The position numbers were made by a program, and so were the translations under genes. 64,000 nt of DNA from Litsea cubeba (Eukaryota > Streptophyta > Magnoliopsida > Laurales > Lauraceae): assembly GCA_012931725.1 (NCBI GenBank), contig CM022945.1:152668382-152732381 (forward strand). Reading direction: 5' to 3'. Of this stretch, positions 30,501-37,734 are shown piece after piece. Under the pieces are notes generated by a model, which was given only the letters and a program-made list of their open reading frames with translations, did no database searches and was not told the DNA's origin. Numbering within the stretch: position 1 is the first letter of the stretch; each line of letters opens with the position of its first letter.

Positions 30501-33381
30501 TGCTTGGGCTTCTGAAGACTGCCGACAGTTTGGATGGTCATTTAGGTCCCCACAATTAAAAATAATGAAAAAACAGTTTAGTGGATAGTATGTGATTAAA
30601 AATAATAAAAACAGTCGGTCTAAAAACGGCCACAAATTCAAAAACTTATTCCAGACGAGCACGACCCCCAACTGAACCTATGTATTGGTTTGACTAAGGC
30701 TCAATCCTTTCAACTTCTTGTTTTTTGTCAAGTCTAGACCACAAGAATCCTTTGTTATGCAGGACAACATGAAATCAAACCTATATGAATTTCTGCGATT
30801 AATATTTGAAAATTAGGTGGATAGTATGTAATGATCCAAGGAGTTGTTACAAGTCCTGCAATAATGGTCTCTTAAGTAAGAAGGGGCGGATCTATTGGAA
30901 GATAGGACTTCCACTTGCTTAGGGATGATACTATTCAATTAGATTATTCTTCCCTTTAGTGAGGATTTGAAGCAAAGCTTTGGCTCAATTGGGGAAACAA
31001 GTATGGAATTTAAAGGGCAAAGCTCAGATCTGAAAATAGCTTCCCACACTGGCTTAAAATAAATATTCAGATTGAAGGAATTAAATTAATCTGAAGTCTA
31101 TGAAGTAGAAAGGTGGAAAAACTAGTAGCAATTTGTCATGTGGATGGTTCGGCCAATGTTTGAGAGGGTTAGAATGGGACCAGCTGTGGCTGGTTGGGCT
31201 TATGGAGGGTTTGGCTGATGTAACAATAGGGATCGGGTGGGCTGATTGCCGGTCTATGGCTGGCAGCATGTGAAAAATTGGGTTTTCATGATGTTGGGCT
31301 GGTGGATCTATGATGGCATAGGGTTGGCTAGTGTGCGATGGATTGGAATGGTTGGATTTGGGAGTTTTGATCATGGGATGATGGGATCTAATGGCTGGTG
31401 GTTTGGATCTAATGATTTGATGGCTGGTTTTTGGGTGAAAACTAAAGGAAAGAAATTAAGAAGATATAGAGGATTACATCAAATTAGCCTAATGCCAAAC
31501 TCCAATCAAGGAGGCAAAGAGAAGATCAAGAGAACTTCAGATGAACAACTCCAAGAAGACATCAGTAGGTTTTCATTTACATCCATAATAAAAAAAAAGT
31601 GAAAACAATACAATGTCTTTATAAGCGTCAAGCCCTAATTAGGTGATGACACCATCGCATAAAAAAAGAAAAATCGACAAAAGAGAAAGAAAATAAATGG
31701 AAGAGATGGCTGTGTATTGGAGCCCCTCTTGGCTCCTCTTCTTAATTCTTTGAAATTCTCTTATGGTTTCATTGGGCCCCTTTTGAATCTCTTTAATTCT
31801 TTTATTTTCCTCCCCTGTGACACTTCCCAACATAAGGACTTCAATGCGAGTGCATATATGGGGCCTTTTATACGTCAGTTGTTTGATCCTAATAGATCCA
31901 GCCATTTGATGTTGTTAGAATGGTAATCCAAAGGTGGATTTTCACTATCTTGGCAATTAAAGTCCGGATAGACATCGTCCATGCACTGATTAAACTCATC
32001 TGCAACTCTACGTCTCTGTCGCCGTTAGATTTTGAAGGGACTGGGTTGATGTCCCCATCTCTGTCTTGTTGACTGCTACTAGAAGACAATTTTGATGCCA
32101 AGTTGCAAATCTATATCTTCTTAGATTTAGGGTTTTATTATTAAAAAAGTGTAGAGAGAGAGTCTAATAACCCCGGTTAAATGGGCTAGTCATTTTGAGA
32201 ATTACAAAAAAGCCCCTCAAGTTTCTAGTATTTACATAATAGTCTCTGGCACACTACAAATTATAATTAAGTACTATTCTTTGACTTAACAGGTTTGAAA
32301 ATGGGGTGGTAGGATCTAAGTTAACAATGCTTTATTCAAATTGGAGTGCAACAAAAGAACTATAGACTCTGGAAAGCCCTCTACAAAAAGAGCCCTGCTA
32401 CAGGGCCTGATGGGGAGCCCGGGCTGTGGCCCGGCTCCCCATGAGAGGCGTTGGATCCCAGTTGCATCTGGGATCCAACGGCTCTCATGGGGAGCCGGGC
32501 CACAGCTCTGGCTCCCCATCAGACCATGTAGACTTTTTCCTACAAAAAATCACTTAAAAGTAGGGGGGTTGGGTTCAGGCTCAATCGTTCTTGGGCGCAA
32601 TGTGGGGGTAATGATCCTTACAATAGGAGTCTTTTAAGTTGTGAAAAATATGCCCAATCTGTAGAAAGATAAAAAAGAGTAGAGGGGACAAGAAAAGTGT
32701 AAAAGGAGAAGAGAAGATTTTGGATAAGATATAGGGAATTGCAACCTAGAGGTGGGTGACAGCACCCCTGCATTTATATTAATGAAAAGTTTGCATACTA
32801 CAAAAAAACCTTTATGTTTTCAGAAATTACGAAACAGACCTTGGATTCTTAAAACTGCCAGTAAACACCTTTCTAAGACTCAACACTCCCTGTCAAGCTG
32901 GTGAGACGATGATTCAAGTAATTTTTTTTTTATTGCAGTTACCTTTGTTATTTTATAATATTTCTTGACATGTAAAATGCATTTATATTTTTTGAAAATT
33001 CATGAACCAGACCTTTGATGCTGTTGATGGGAAGCAAGCAAGGCGCACAAGTTCATCCAGTCCATTGGGGGAGCTTTTTGATCATGGTGCTTTTCTAGTT
33101 CAGAATTTTCTCCAAGTTCTTTATATTGTAAAAGCATACTTCTTGAACCCTTTAAAACTTCTCTTTTTGCAGGATGTGATGCACTTGCCTGTGCGGTATG
33201 TTTACCCTTATCATCCTTAGTGGCCATTTTGTCTCACAATGTACCAGTTTCAAATAAAGCGTGCTCTTTGATGTTGTCAGTTTGAAACTTTGGCTTTTGG
33301 AAGCACTGCTATGTGCGGAAGGGACACTTTCTGGTTTTGGGTTATTTCACCTGTCCCATTTTATTGTGCAACATGGGAACA
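12388..33381 (+). CDS. AAPT: Aminoalcohol (choline/ethanolamine) phosphotransferase gene, exons 1-7 of a longer gene
   Basis: Coding exons: 12388-12524, 19381-19390, 19507-19557, 20566-20643, 33011-33086, 33173-33195 and 33281-33381, 476 nt (158 codons plus 2 nt). All borders are GT-AG and the frame is continuous. The protein begins MGYIGPHGVNALHKYKYSG and matches plant AAPT proteins of about 389 residues, so 40% is present. The CDP-alcohol phosphotransferase signature DGx2ARx8Gx3Dx3D is complete, split over exons 5 and 6. The enzyme transfers phosphocholine or phosphoethanolamine from its CDP form to diacylglycerol in ER/Golgi membranes, the last Kennedy-pathway step. Hydrophobic segments (ITLTGFMFLVISAILGY; FAHGLLLFLY) fit its multi-pass topology. 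Introns carry transposons (intron 1: 6.9 kb; intron 4: 12.4 kb). Exons after TGGGAACA were not found before 64000. Confidence 0.9.
13188..13388 (+). repeat. 5' LTR of the copia element (201 bp)
   Basis: TG...CA bounded and followed at once by the PBS. It is shorter than the 3' copy, which carries an internal duplication. Confidence 0.9.
13389..13400 (+). other. Primer binding site of the copia element
   Basis: TGGTATCAGAAC matches the 3' end complement of initiator tRNA-Met (TGGTATCAGAGC) with one change. Confidence 0.85.
13457..17830 (+). pseudogene. Copia gag-pol pseudogene
   Basis: Gag begins near 13457, where GTG stands in place of a start codon, and has stops near 13610 and 13690. UBN2-type gag follows ('YGELVEIFQEFDY', 'IFLNGLDTDFEQVRGEIL'). 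The zinc knuckle CTHCGGTGQTKSRC is near 14298 and protease DSGS near 14548. The integrase zinc region (HKRFGHASF...CEVC) frameshifts near 15060 into the core (HSDVWGP, RTDNGGEY, TERKNR: D, D, E). A stop lies at 15413-15415. RT begins near 16400 (WRFVFTIKYKADG-like; YVDDMIVTGN near 16953), with a TAG at 16764 and an apparent deletion of about 20 codons right after YVDDMIVTGN. RNase H (DVDWAGS, SSAEAEYRGMA) has a frame break near 17590. It cannot make a working polyprotein. Lineage is not settled; Ale- or Tork-like is possible. Confidence 0.9.
17829..17837 (+). other. Polypurine tract of the copia element
   Basis: GAGGGGGAG abuts the 3' LTR start at 17838. Confidence 0.85.
17838..18062 (+). repeat. 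3' LTR of the copia element (225 bp)
   Basis: It matches 13188-13388. A stretch containing CCCTGTAATTGAGTGATTT is present twice in tandem (17919-17962), which explains the extra length. Confidence 0.9.
18068..18720 (+). other. AAPT intron 1 sequence, no gene seen
   Basis: Continuation of intron 1 after the copia element. No coding signal or recognisable repeat was found. Confidence 0.4.
18721..19037. mobile_element. MITE-like element with long terminal inverted repeats
   Basis: The left end TTCTGCTAAGAGATACCTCT and the right end read in reverse (TTCTGCTAAGAGGTACCTCT) match with one mismatch over 20 bases. Further pairing continues inward (CTCACG, CATGATAAATCCAG, CCGTGAATTA.CACTCAC). The length of 317 bp and lack of coding fit a MITE. 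A target duplication could not be identified, so the superfamily is open. Confidence 0.7.
19381..19390 (+). CDS. AAPT: AAPT coding exon 2, a 10-nt microexon
   Basis: ACCGAACATG lies between acceptor CAACCAG and donor GTAAGG. With CC from exon 1 it encodes PPNM, which joins exactly to ITLTGFMF of exon 3, as in known AAPT proteins (LWMPPNMITL). No longer exon is possible in this frame. Confidence 0.88.
19507..19557 (+). CDS. AAPT: AAPT coding exon 3
   Basis: It encodes ITLTGFMFLVISAILGY, 17 whole codons, forming the first hydrophobic segment. The acceptor is CTCCAG and the donor GTAAGT. Confidence 0.92.
19768..19863. repeat. About 46-bp tandem duplication
   Basis: TTGATAAAATTTCTTAAAGAAACTTATTTAAAGAGTTAATTTT-like sequence occurs twice in succession within AAPT intron 3, differing by one A. 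Confidence 0.85.
20250..20345 (+). mobile_element. Possible tRNA-derived SINE head
   Basis: TAGCTAGGTTGG (20255) resembles a tRNA A box and GGTTCAAGTC (20300) a B box, at tRNA-like spacing. No full cloverleaf forms and no 3' tail or target duplication was identified. It sits in AAPT intron 3. Confidence 0.35.
20566..20643 (+). CDS. AAPT: AAPT coding exon 4
   Basis: It encodes IYSPCLDSAPPRWLHFAHG plus LLLFLYQ, 26 whole codons. The acceptor is GTTGCAG and the donor GTCCTT, weaker than at the other exons. It precedes the 12.4-kb intron. Confidence 0.92.
20644..22387 (+). other. AAPT intron 4, first part
   Basis: No gene is seen. It holds a short microsatellite-like stretch (20805-20850) and a degenerate minisatellite (21291-21410). 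From about 21790 on, the sequence may be older retrotransposon debris, because a Sirevirus derivative has inserted in it. Confidence 0.4.
21291..21410 (+). repeat. Degenerate about 35-bp minisatellite, first block (4 units)
   Basis: Units read AAATTTCACTCTAATAGGAA followed by ATAGGGCTCT, with variation. The same unit recurs at 27590-27835. Confidence 0.75.
22393..23250 (-). repeat. 3' LTR of the gag-only element (858 bp)
   Basis: On the minus strand it starts TGTTAGGTATTTTTG and ends GACTTTCA. It lacks 31 bp present in the other LTR, next to CGCTCGAGCG palindromes. A minus-strand CTATATATAG (plus 22899-22908) is its TATA box. Confidence 0.9.
23251..23263 (-). other. Polypurine tract of the gag-only element
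   Basis: On the minus strand CAAAGGGGGAGAT stands directly before the LTR start TGTTAGG. Confidence 0.85.
23540..25417 (-). pseudogene. Sirevirus-like gag with one in-frame stop
   Basis: The reading runs from the ATG at 25417 to 23540, about 626 codons, interrupted only by TAA at 24148-24146; the two parts are in the same frame. It begins MDIYREGISTNKPPLLDGSN, with a DUF4219/UBN2-type gag core (YAYWKVRMVAFLKAIDLKVW; ITAKEAWDILQTVHEG). The zinc knuckle CYECQGYGHIANDC is at about residue 298-311 and a second, CHHCGIKGHIRPHC, is in the last third. An acidic Ser/Glu region and a long coiled coil lie between. It ends without any protease motif. The product would form the particle shell and bind RNA. 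The single nonsense codon suggests recent loss of function or a shortened 423-residue product that keeps the first knuckle. Confidence 0.88.
25458..25470 (-). other. Primer binding site of the gag-only element
   Basis: On the minus strand TGGGTATCAGAGC follows the 5' LTR. It matches initiator tRNA-Met priming sites apart from one extra G. Confidence 0.75.
25472..26360 (-). repeat. 5' LTR of the gag-only element (889 bp)
   Basis: It aligns with 22393-23250. Three CGCTCGAGCG-type palindromes lie at 26103-26116, 26136-26147 and 26156-26166. Confidence 0.9.
26366..27589 (+). other. AAPT intron 4, middle part with low-complexity tracts
   Basis: Purine-rich GAGA tracts occupy 26460-26690. A GC-rich patch at 26790-26900 (CTACATAGCGG..., GCCCGCTACGACTCGG) looks like retrotransposon LTR debris. 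A GCA/CAG-rich stretch runs 27060-27200, and CT-rich sequence follows at 27205-27290. No gene is seen. Confidence 0.45.
27590..27835 (+). repeat. Degenerate about 35-bp minisatellite, second block (about 7 units)
   Basis: Units such as CAAATTTCACTCTAACCGGA followed by AATAGGGCC repeat with variation. They are the same unit as at 21291-21410. Confidence 0.75.
27905..28364. other. Unassigned segment, possibly organelle-derived
   Basis: This balanced-composition block has none of the AT-rich texture of the intron around it and runs straight into the plastid ycf1 fragment. It may be plant mitochondrial intergenic DNA, but no gene in it was recognised. Confidence 0.25.
28365..28600 (+). pseudogene. 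ycf1: Plastid ycf1 (TIC214) fragment inserted in the nucleus
   Basis: An open frame of about 80 codons includes VDKTFFFSFDISRTMNLIFR, a Glu/Lys-rich variable stretch, then IAIAETWDTIIFAQAIRGS. This is the layout of the middle of angiosperm plastid Ycf1/TIC214, a component of the inner-envelope protein import complex. Upstream and downstream the similarity stops abruptly (after GSLIL the frame becomes unrelated). The fragment is far too short to work. It lies in AAPT intron 4 and may have come directly from the plastid or via mitochondrial DNA. Confidence 0.75.
28601..29089. other. AAPT intron 4, no gene seen
   Basis: It contains CGCTATGTACACCCGC and GGTGGCCCGCCGCTACCGC, which recall the GC-rich patch at 26790-26900. 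Otherwise it is AT-rich intron sequence. Confidence 0.4.
29090..29430 (-). pseudogene. Copia integrase fragment
   Basis: On the minus strand HRYFVTFKDDATQIIWVYLV and FDKKITTFRSNNGGEY are the integrase core around the first two catalytic residues. Here RSNNGGE replaces the usual RSDNGGE, so the second Asp is lost. QTSCAYT and EQNG follow, then a frameshift into VAEHKTRHLLEAT, which carries the third catalytic region. No LTR was found; it is an isolated relic. Confidence 0.85.
29585..30625 (+). repeat. About 345-bp tandem repeat, 3 diverged copies
   Basis: The landmark CTTCCAAAGAGGATCAACGG (and variants) is at about 29665, 30010 and 30355. Each copy also carries CACA.AAGTCCA(G/A)AAAT, a TATCTTGAAATC-like phrase, TTTGGTC, GGCCCACAATT, and TTGGCCTTAGTATATCCAA, in the same order. 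It is satellite-like in form, but only three units are present. Confidence 0.8.
30626..32374. other. AAPT intron 4, last part
   Basis: No gene or element was recognised. The G/T-rich stretch at 31150-31440 (GGTTTGG, GGCTGG phrases) is of low complexity. Short open frames here have no family features. Confidence 0.4.
32407..32522. mobile_element. Foldback (hairpin) element
   Basis: Nearly perfect inverted repeats of about 54 bp flank an 8-bp loop (32461-32468). The arms contain CTGATGGGGAGCC, GGCCCGGCTCCCCATGAGAG and TTGGATCCCA and their complements. Weaker pairing (AAAAAG...CTACA) extends outward to about 32385 and 32545. It is GC-rich in AT-rich intron DNA, typical of a MITE or foldback element. 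Confidence 0.8.
33011..33086 (+). CDS. AAPT: AAPT coding exon 5
   Basis: It encodes TFDAVDGKQARRTSSSSPLG plus ELFDH and one base. It carries DG, AR, G and the first Asp of the catalytic signature. The acceptor is GAACCAG and the donor GTGCTT. Confidence 0.92.
33173..33195 (+). CDS. AAPT: AAPT coding exon 6 (23 nt)
   Basis: It encodes GCDALACA with the split Gly codon, supplying the last catalytic Asp of the signature. The acceptor is TTTGCAG and the donor GTATGT. Confidence 0.9.
33281..33381 (+). CDS. AAPT: AAPT coding exon 7
   Basis: It encodes FETLAFGSTAMCGRDTFWFW and then VISPVPFYCATWE, with CA left for the next codon. The acceptor is TTGTCAG and the donor GTAAGT. The expected continuation (HYFTNTL) is not found downstream in the window. 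Confidence 0.92.
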
Positions 33382-33857
33382 GTAAGTCATTTCGAAGGCA
33401 TCTGTTCCTAATCTAATCTTGTGTTTAGTAAGCATATACCTTTTGTAAATAGCAATATGCGATTGCCTTATGCAGAACCCTATCAATATTCTGTTTCAAA
33501 TCTTGTTCAAGTTCCTTTCCTCCTAAGTCCTATAACACCAATGAACCCAACTAATCTTCTTTTAGGCTCCAAAAATTAGGGTTTGCTCTATGAGTTTGGA
33601 GCTTGCGCCCATCTCGAGGCCTCGAGTGGGTCTGCAGTTTGCTCTTTCAACCACTTTCTTTCTTTCTTTCTGTCTTTTAGGTAACTATAACAAGAATTCA
33701 CTCCTGATGCTAAGGAGAGGAGCGGAGCTCCTTTGATCAAGTAAAAAGAACCGTGAAAACATGTTTATTTTTCTATTGTTGCATTATATATGCCTTTGCA
33801 TAGGGTAGTGATGCATATAGACCTCAGGCTACCTCCCAAGTTAATTTAGGAGTTTTA
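33382..33857 (+). other. AAPT intron 7, start
   Basis: No exon-like sequence matching the rest of AAPT was found. The region is T-rich intron sequence leading into the insertion nest. Confidence 0.45.
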
Positions 33858-33881
33858 TTTCACTAATTATCTCGCATTAGT

Positions 33882-33971
33882 CTGGCACAAGATAGATCGG
33901 AATGGAGTAACAGAATTCGTGTAACCAATCCCAACATAGTTGGGACAAGGCTTTGATGATGGTGGTGATAA
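33882..33971 (+). mobile_element. Short RTE/SINE-like 3' tail (first layer of the nest)
   Basis: GATCGGAATGGAGTAACAGA and CCAACATAGTTGGGACAAGG, then CTTTGATGATGG, form the typical 3' end of plant RTE LINEs and SINEs that use it. Its 24-bp target duplication is at 33858-33881 and 45457-45480 (two mismatches). Its own tail is split by the LINE and duplicated at 45436-45456. Confidence 0.75.
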
Positions 33972-34938
33972 ACCAAACCAAACCAAGCCTTTTTCCACTA
34001 GGTGGGGTCGGCTATATGGATTTGACGACGCCAATCAAATCTGTTTAGGGTCATGTCCTCCGTTAGATCCATGCAGGCAAGGTCATGTTTAATAGTTTAT
34101 TTCCAACTTCTCTTGGGTCTCCCTCTCTCTCTCCTACTCCTGGCAATCTCCATGCTTTCACACCTTTTAACAGGTGCCTCCGTTGGACGCCTTCTAACAT
34201 GGTCGAACCATCTCAGTCGATTTTCTCTCATTTTATCTCCAATCGGTGCTATTCTTACTTTGCCCCTAATCTCCTCATTCCTAATCCTATCTCTCCTTGT
34301 GATCCCGCACATCCATCTTAGCATTCTCATCTCCGCAACTTCTATCTTCTTGACATGATTATGCTTTACTGCCCAACACTCTGATCCATATAACAATGCT
34401 GGTCGTACCGCCACCTTATAATACTTTCTTTTAACCTTGAGGGGGACTTTCCGATCACACAAGACCCCCGAAGCACTCCTCCATTTGGTTCACCCGGCCT
34501 GAATCCTGTGACTTACATCAGTATCAATCCCTCCATCCTGTTGCACCATAGATCCAAGGTACGTAAAATTTTCTTTCTCTACAATCTTTTGTGTGCCCAA
34601 ACTTACTTCTATGTTACCAGGTGTCCTACTTTGACTAAACTTGCATTCCATAAATTCCGTTTTGCATCGACTTAGCCTAAACCCTTTTGTCTCTAATGTT
34701 TTCTGCCACAATTCTAGTTCAGCATTCACTCCTTCTCTCGTCTCATCCACTAAAACAATGTCATCTGCAAATAGCATACACCACGGAACCTCATCCTGAA
34801 TATGTCTTGTAATCTTATCCATAACTCGGGCAAACAAATACGGGCTTAACGCTGAGCCTTGCTGTAGACCAATCGTGATAGGAAACTCCTTAGTTTCGCC
34901 GCCAGTTGTCCTTATAGATGTCACGACTCTATCATATA
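33972..34938 (-). pseudogene. 5'-truncated RTE-type LINE, reverse transcriptase end
   Basis: On the minus strand the reading begins in the short piece 45435-45401 (AYIEAIKNIY) and continues across the chromovirus insertion into 34938 (DRVVTSIRTTGGETKEFP). Next come the RT palm with FADDIVL (about 34765) and a frameshift near 34490. The thumb/C-terminus (KYYKVAVRPALLYGSECW, MLRWMCGITRRD) and a 3'UTR with AGCCGACCCCACCTAGTGG follow. The tail is a GGTTT repeat at 33987-33972. No endonuclease is left. The enzyme would have copied LINE RNA at a nicked target. Confidence 0.88.
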
Positions 34939-37734
34939 TGTCACGTCCCCAAAATTTAAACCGGGGTTATACGTGAGATTAGGGCCAATTAAAACTTTTT
35001 ACAACATAAGTCAAATATAACTTAGCCCCAATCGTGTCCCAATTGGATCGAAGACCGCTGTGAGGTATAAACATTTCCTCAAATACAAACAATCAATAGC
35101 GGAAGCTTAATAATTACAAATGGTATCTTAAAGATGCATAGTTTGGAACCATACTATATATCATCATTAAAGTTCAGAGTTTAAACACTTTAAACCAAAA
35201 GTATTATTTACAACATCAGGCCACATCAACACTGAGGCCTAATCAAAAGATAAACAAAAGTACAAAAGTTGAATCTATCAAGATAAGCATGAAGGCTCTC
35301 GAGTACGGGGTCAGTACGGCTATATAATGCCGTCCGTACTAAAATCTAAGAAGTCATCAGACTGATCCGCCTGTACTTCTTCCGTCGTCTCCTCCTCGAT
35401 ATAGAAGGGTTCGGTACCTATGTACCAAGAATAACATCGTCAACACGATGATTGGCAAGGAATATATATACAAATGACAACAAGATATACATATCGAATC
35501 AGAGTAGACAAGAGACAAGATCAATAGAAACATATGCATTTCAGACATAAGAAATACATAGTATACGAGTCATAAACAATCTAGCAAATAGGCAAATCAC
35601 ACAAGCTAATACACCACGGATAGTTTCAACAAGGACCCTCCATACTCAACATGAGAGTTGTGGTAGAGTGGCACGGGATGAAAACCCGGCAAACAAGTAA
35701 GCAAGCAAGATGGATACTAAAGGCCAAACAAGATCAATAATGCAAGATGTATCCGATGGTGTACAATCCATCAAAATATAAAAAGTAGTACTGCGCAGAC
35801 TTTCAAACCAAGGTCCTCACACATGTGGTGCCCCACCATGTGTTGGGCGTTGACAACTGAGTGATGCCTGACACAAGAGTCCTAGACAAGTAGGAGTGAG
35901 GAGACTAGGCTTTCTTGCGTGAACAAGATTCATAAACAATTGAGAGACTACTTTCCATCAATCAGATCAAGACTATCAAGCAAGCTTATTCAAGTATCAA
36001 TACCATAGTAGTCCTCATCAAGCTTTTACGATTAAAGCCGCCTAATCTCAACACTTCCATCAATCATATACAAGATAAACAAGACATCAAGGGGATCCTA
36101 GGTCATCATCTAAGTTCATCATGTGATCCCAAACCAAAACAAGTAAAGCAATCTATAGAACATGAACATTTCATGTAGAAAGTACCCAATTGTACTATGT
36201 AGAGTCGAGAGCAATAAACAATCCAATCTTAGGTCAATAGTTATTACCATAGTCTCGTACAACTCTATTCAGTCAACGAAAGGAATAAGGTTCGCGATAC
36301 CCGAACAAACAATCTTCATGCATAGATATAAGAGAGGGTATCCCGTTGTCCCGTACCGTTCAAGATTGATATAAGTTGAACACCGAGAAAATAGGAATAA
36401 CAATGAGGAATGCATGCTCCATAACACTCCTCATATCAAGTCAAATGAGTCCATAAAGATAGCCAATGTTCCATACAAGTCCAATAGAAAAAGAGGTCAA
36501 AAGAGTCCCTCAAAAGGTCCTCTACAGTTATCCCGGTCGACCTAGTACAGCCCGGGTCGACCTGCATTAATATGCAGAAATGATGAACAGTAAAATGGTC
36601 AGGTACTGCCCGCACCTGACCCTGTGTCTTCGGTCGACCGAAGCCCTGGGCCGGTCGACCGAGCACACACAGTTACAGAACATCAGTTCTGTAACTGATG
36701 TGGATTTGGTCCCTTTCAGTTTTCCCAAAATCCCTGAACCTGTTTCACAGCCATTCAAGGATAAAATCACATCCTTTCAAGTCCTCTAAACCTCTCAATC
36801 TATCCATTTCATTTCCAATCCAATTCATTAGACAATTAACCCAATTTATCATGTTTTCAATTCAAATTGTCAAGATTAGAGCATTGGGTTATCTAGACAT
36901 AATCCATCATCAATTCAAGGAAGAAACAGTATATCAAAGCATAAGTATATAGATTAACTTGCCTTAGTGATGAGCAAAACCAAAAATCAAGAGAATTAAG
37001 GAAATCTCTCTTTTTGAGCTCAAAAGGATGTAAAAGCTTCTAAATCCCAAAATCACTCTACAAAATGAATGCAATGGGTAGTAGTGAGTATTCCTAATCC
37101 ATTTCTAACTAAAAAGAAGAAGATTCACTTTGGTTAAAATCTCTGGAAGCCTACCTTTCAATGGTTTGTGGTTGGAATTTCTTGAAAATTAGATGGATGG
37201 GTTCCTTGGAGTTTGAAGAAGAAGATGTGAAGCTTGGCCTATGAAAATGGAAGTTCTATGGCTGTCTTTGGCAAGAAGTCAGTGAAGAGGAAGAAGAGAG
37301 TGAATAGTAGAGAAATGGTGATAGAGGTGAGAAAGAATGAGTCATCCGTATGAGGTGTTGTGATATAGAATAAGTTGAGATGAGTCATAGGATAAGTATA
37401 GAGAATTATGGGTTTAGTCCTTAATTCACTTAAGTGATTATTTGGGCCTCTTCCTCGCGTCGAATCGAAACGCGATAGAAGACTAAAGTTCATGAAATGA
37501 TGAGACCTATCCAATGCACCCAAATTCACAAAAACTCATAATCTCAATTAAGCCCCTGAAAACTTCCCAAATTGCAAACCACCCGCCTACTGTACCCAAA
37601 CGTGCTCCGAATCACGTGAGATTTCACCCACATGATTTATACGTCAAACCCGACTCGCTAAGACTCTAAACACACTTACTAACTAATCAAGCCATTAGCT
37701 ATAATTAATATAGGTTAAGGGTCGGAATGTTACA
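34939..37734 (-). repeat. 3' LTR of the chromovirus (2,796 bp)
   Basis: On the minus strand it begins TGTAACATTCCGACCC and ends GGGGACGTGACA. The gag-pol reading frame runs about 30 bases into it. GGTCGACC-type motifs (36534-36662) and a CAGTTACAGAA...TTCTGTAACTG pair (36668-36698) are visible inside. Confidence 0.93.
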
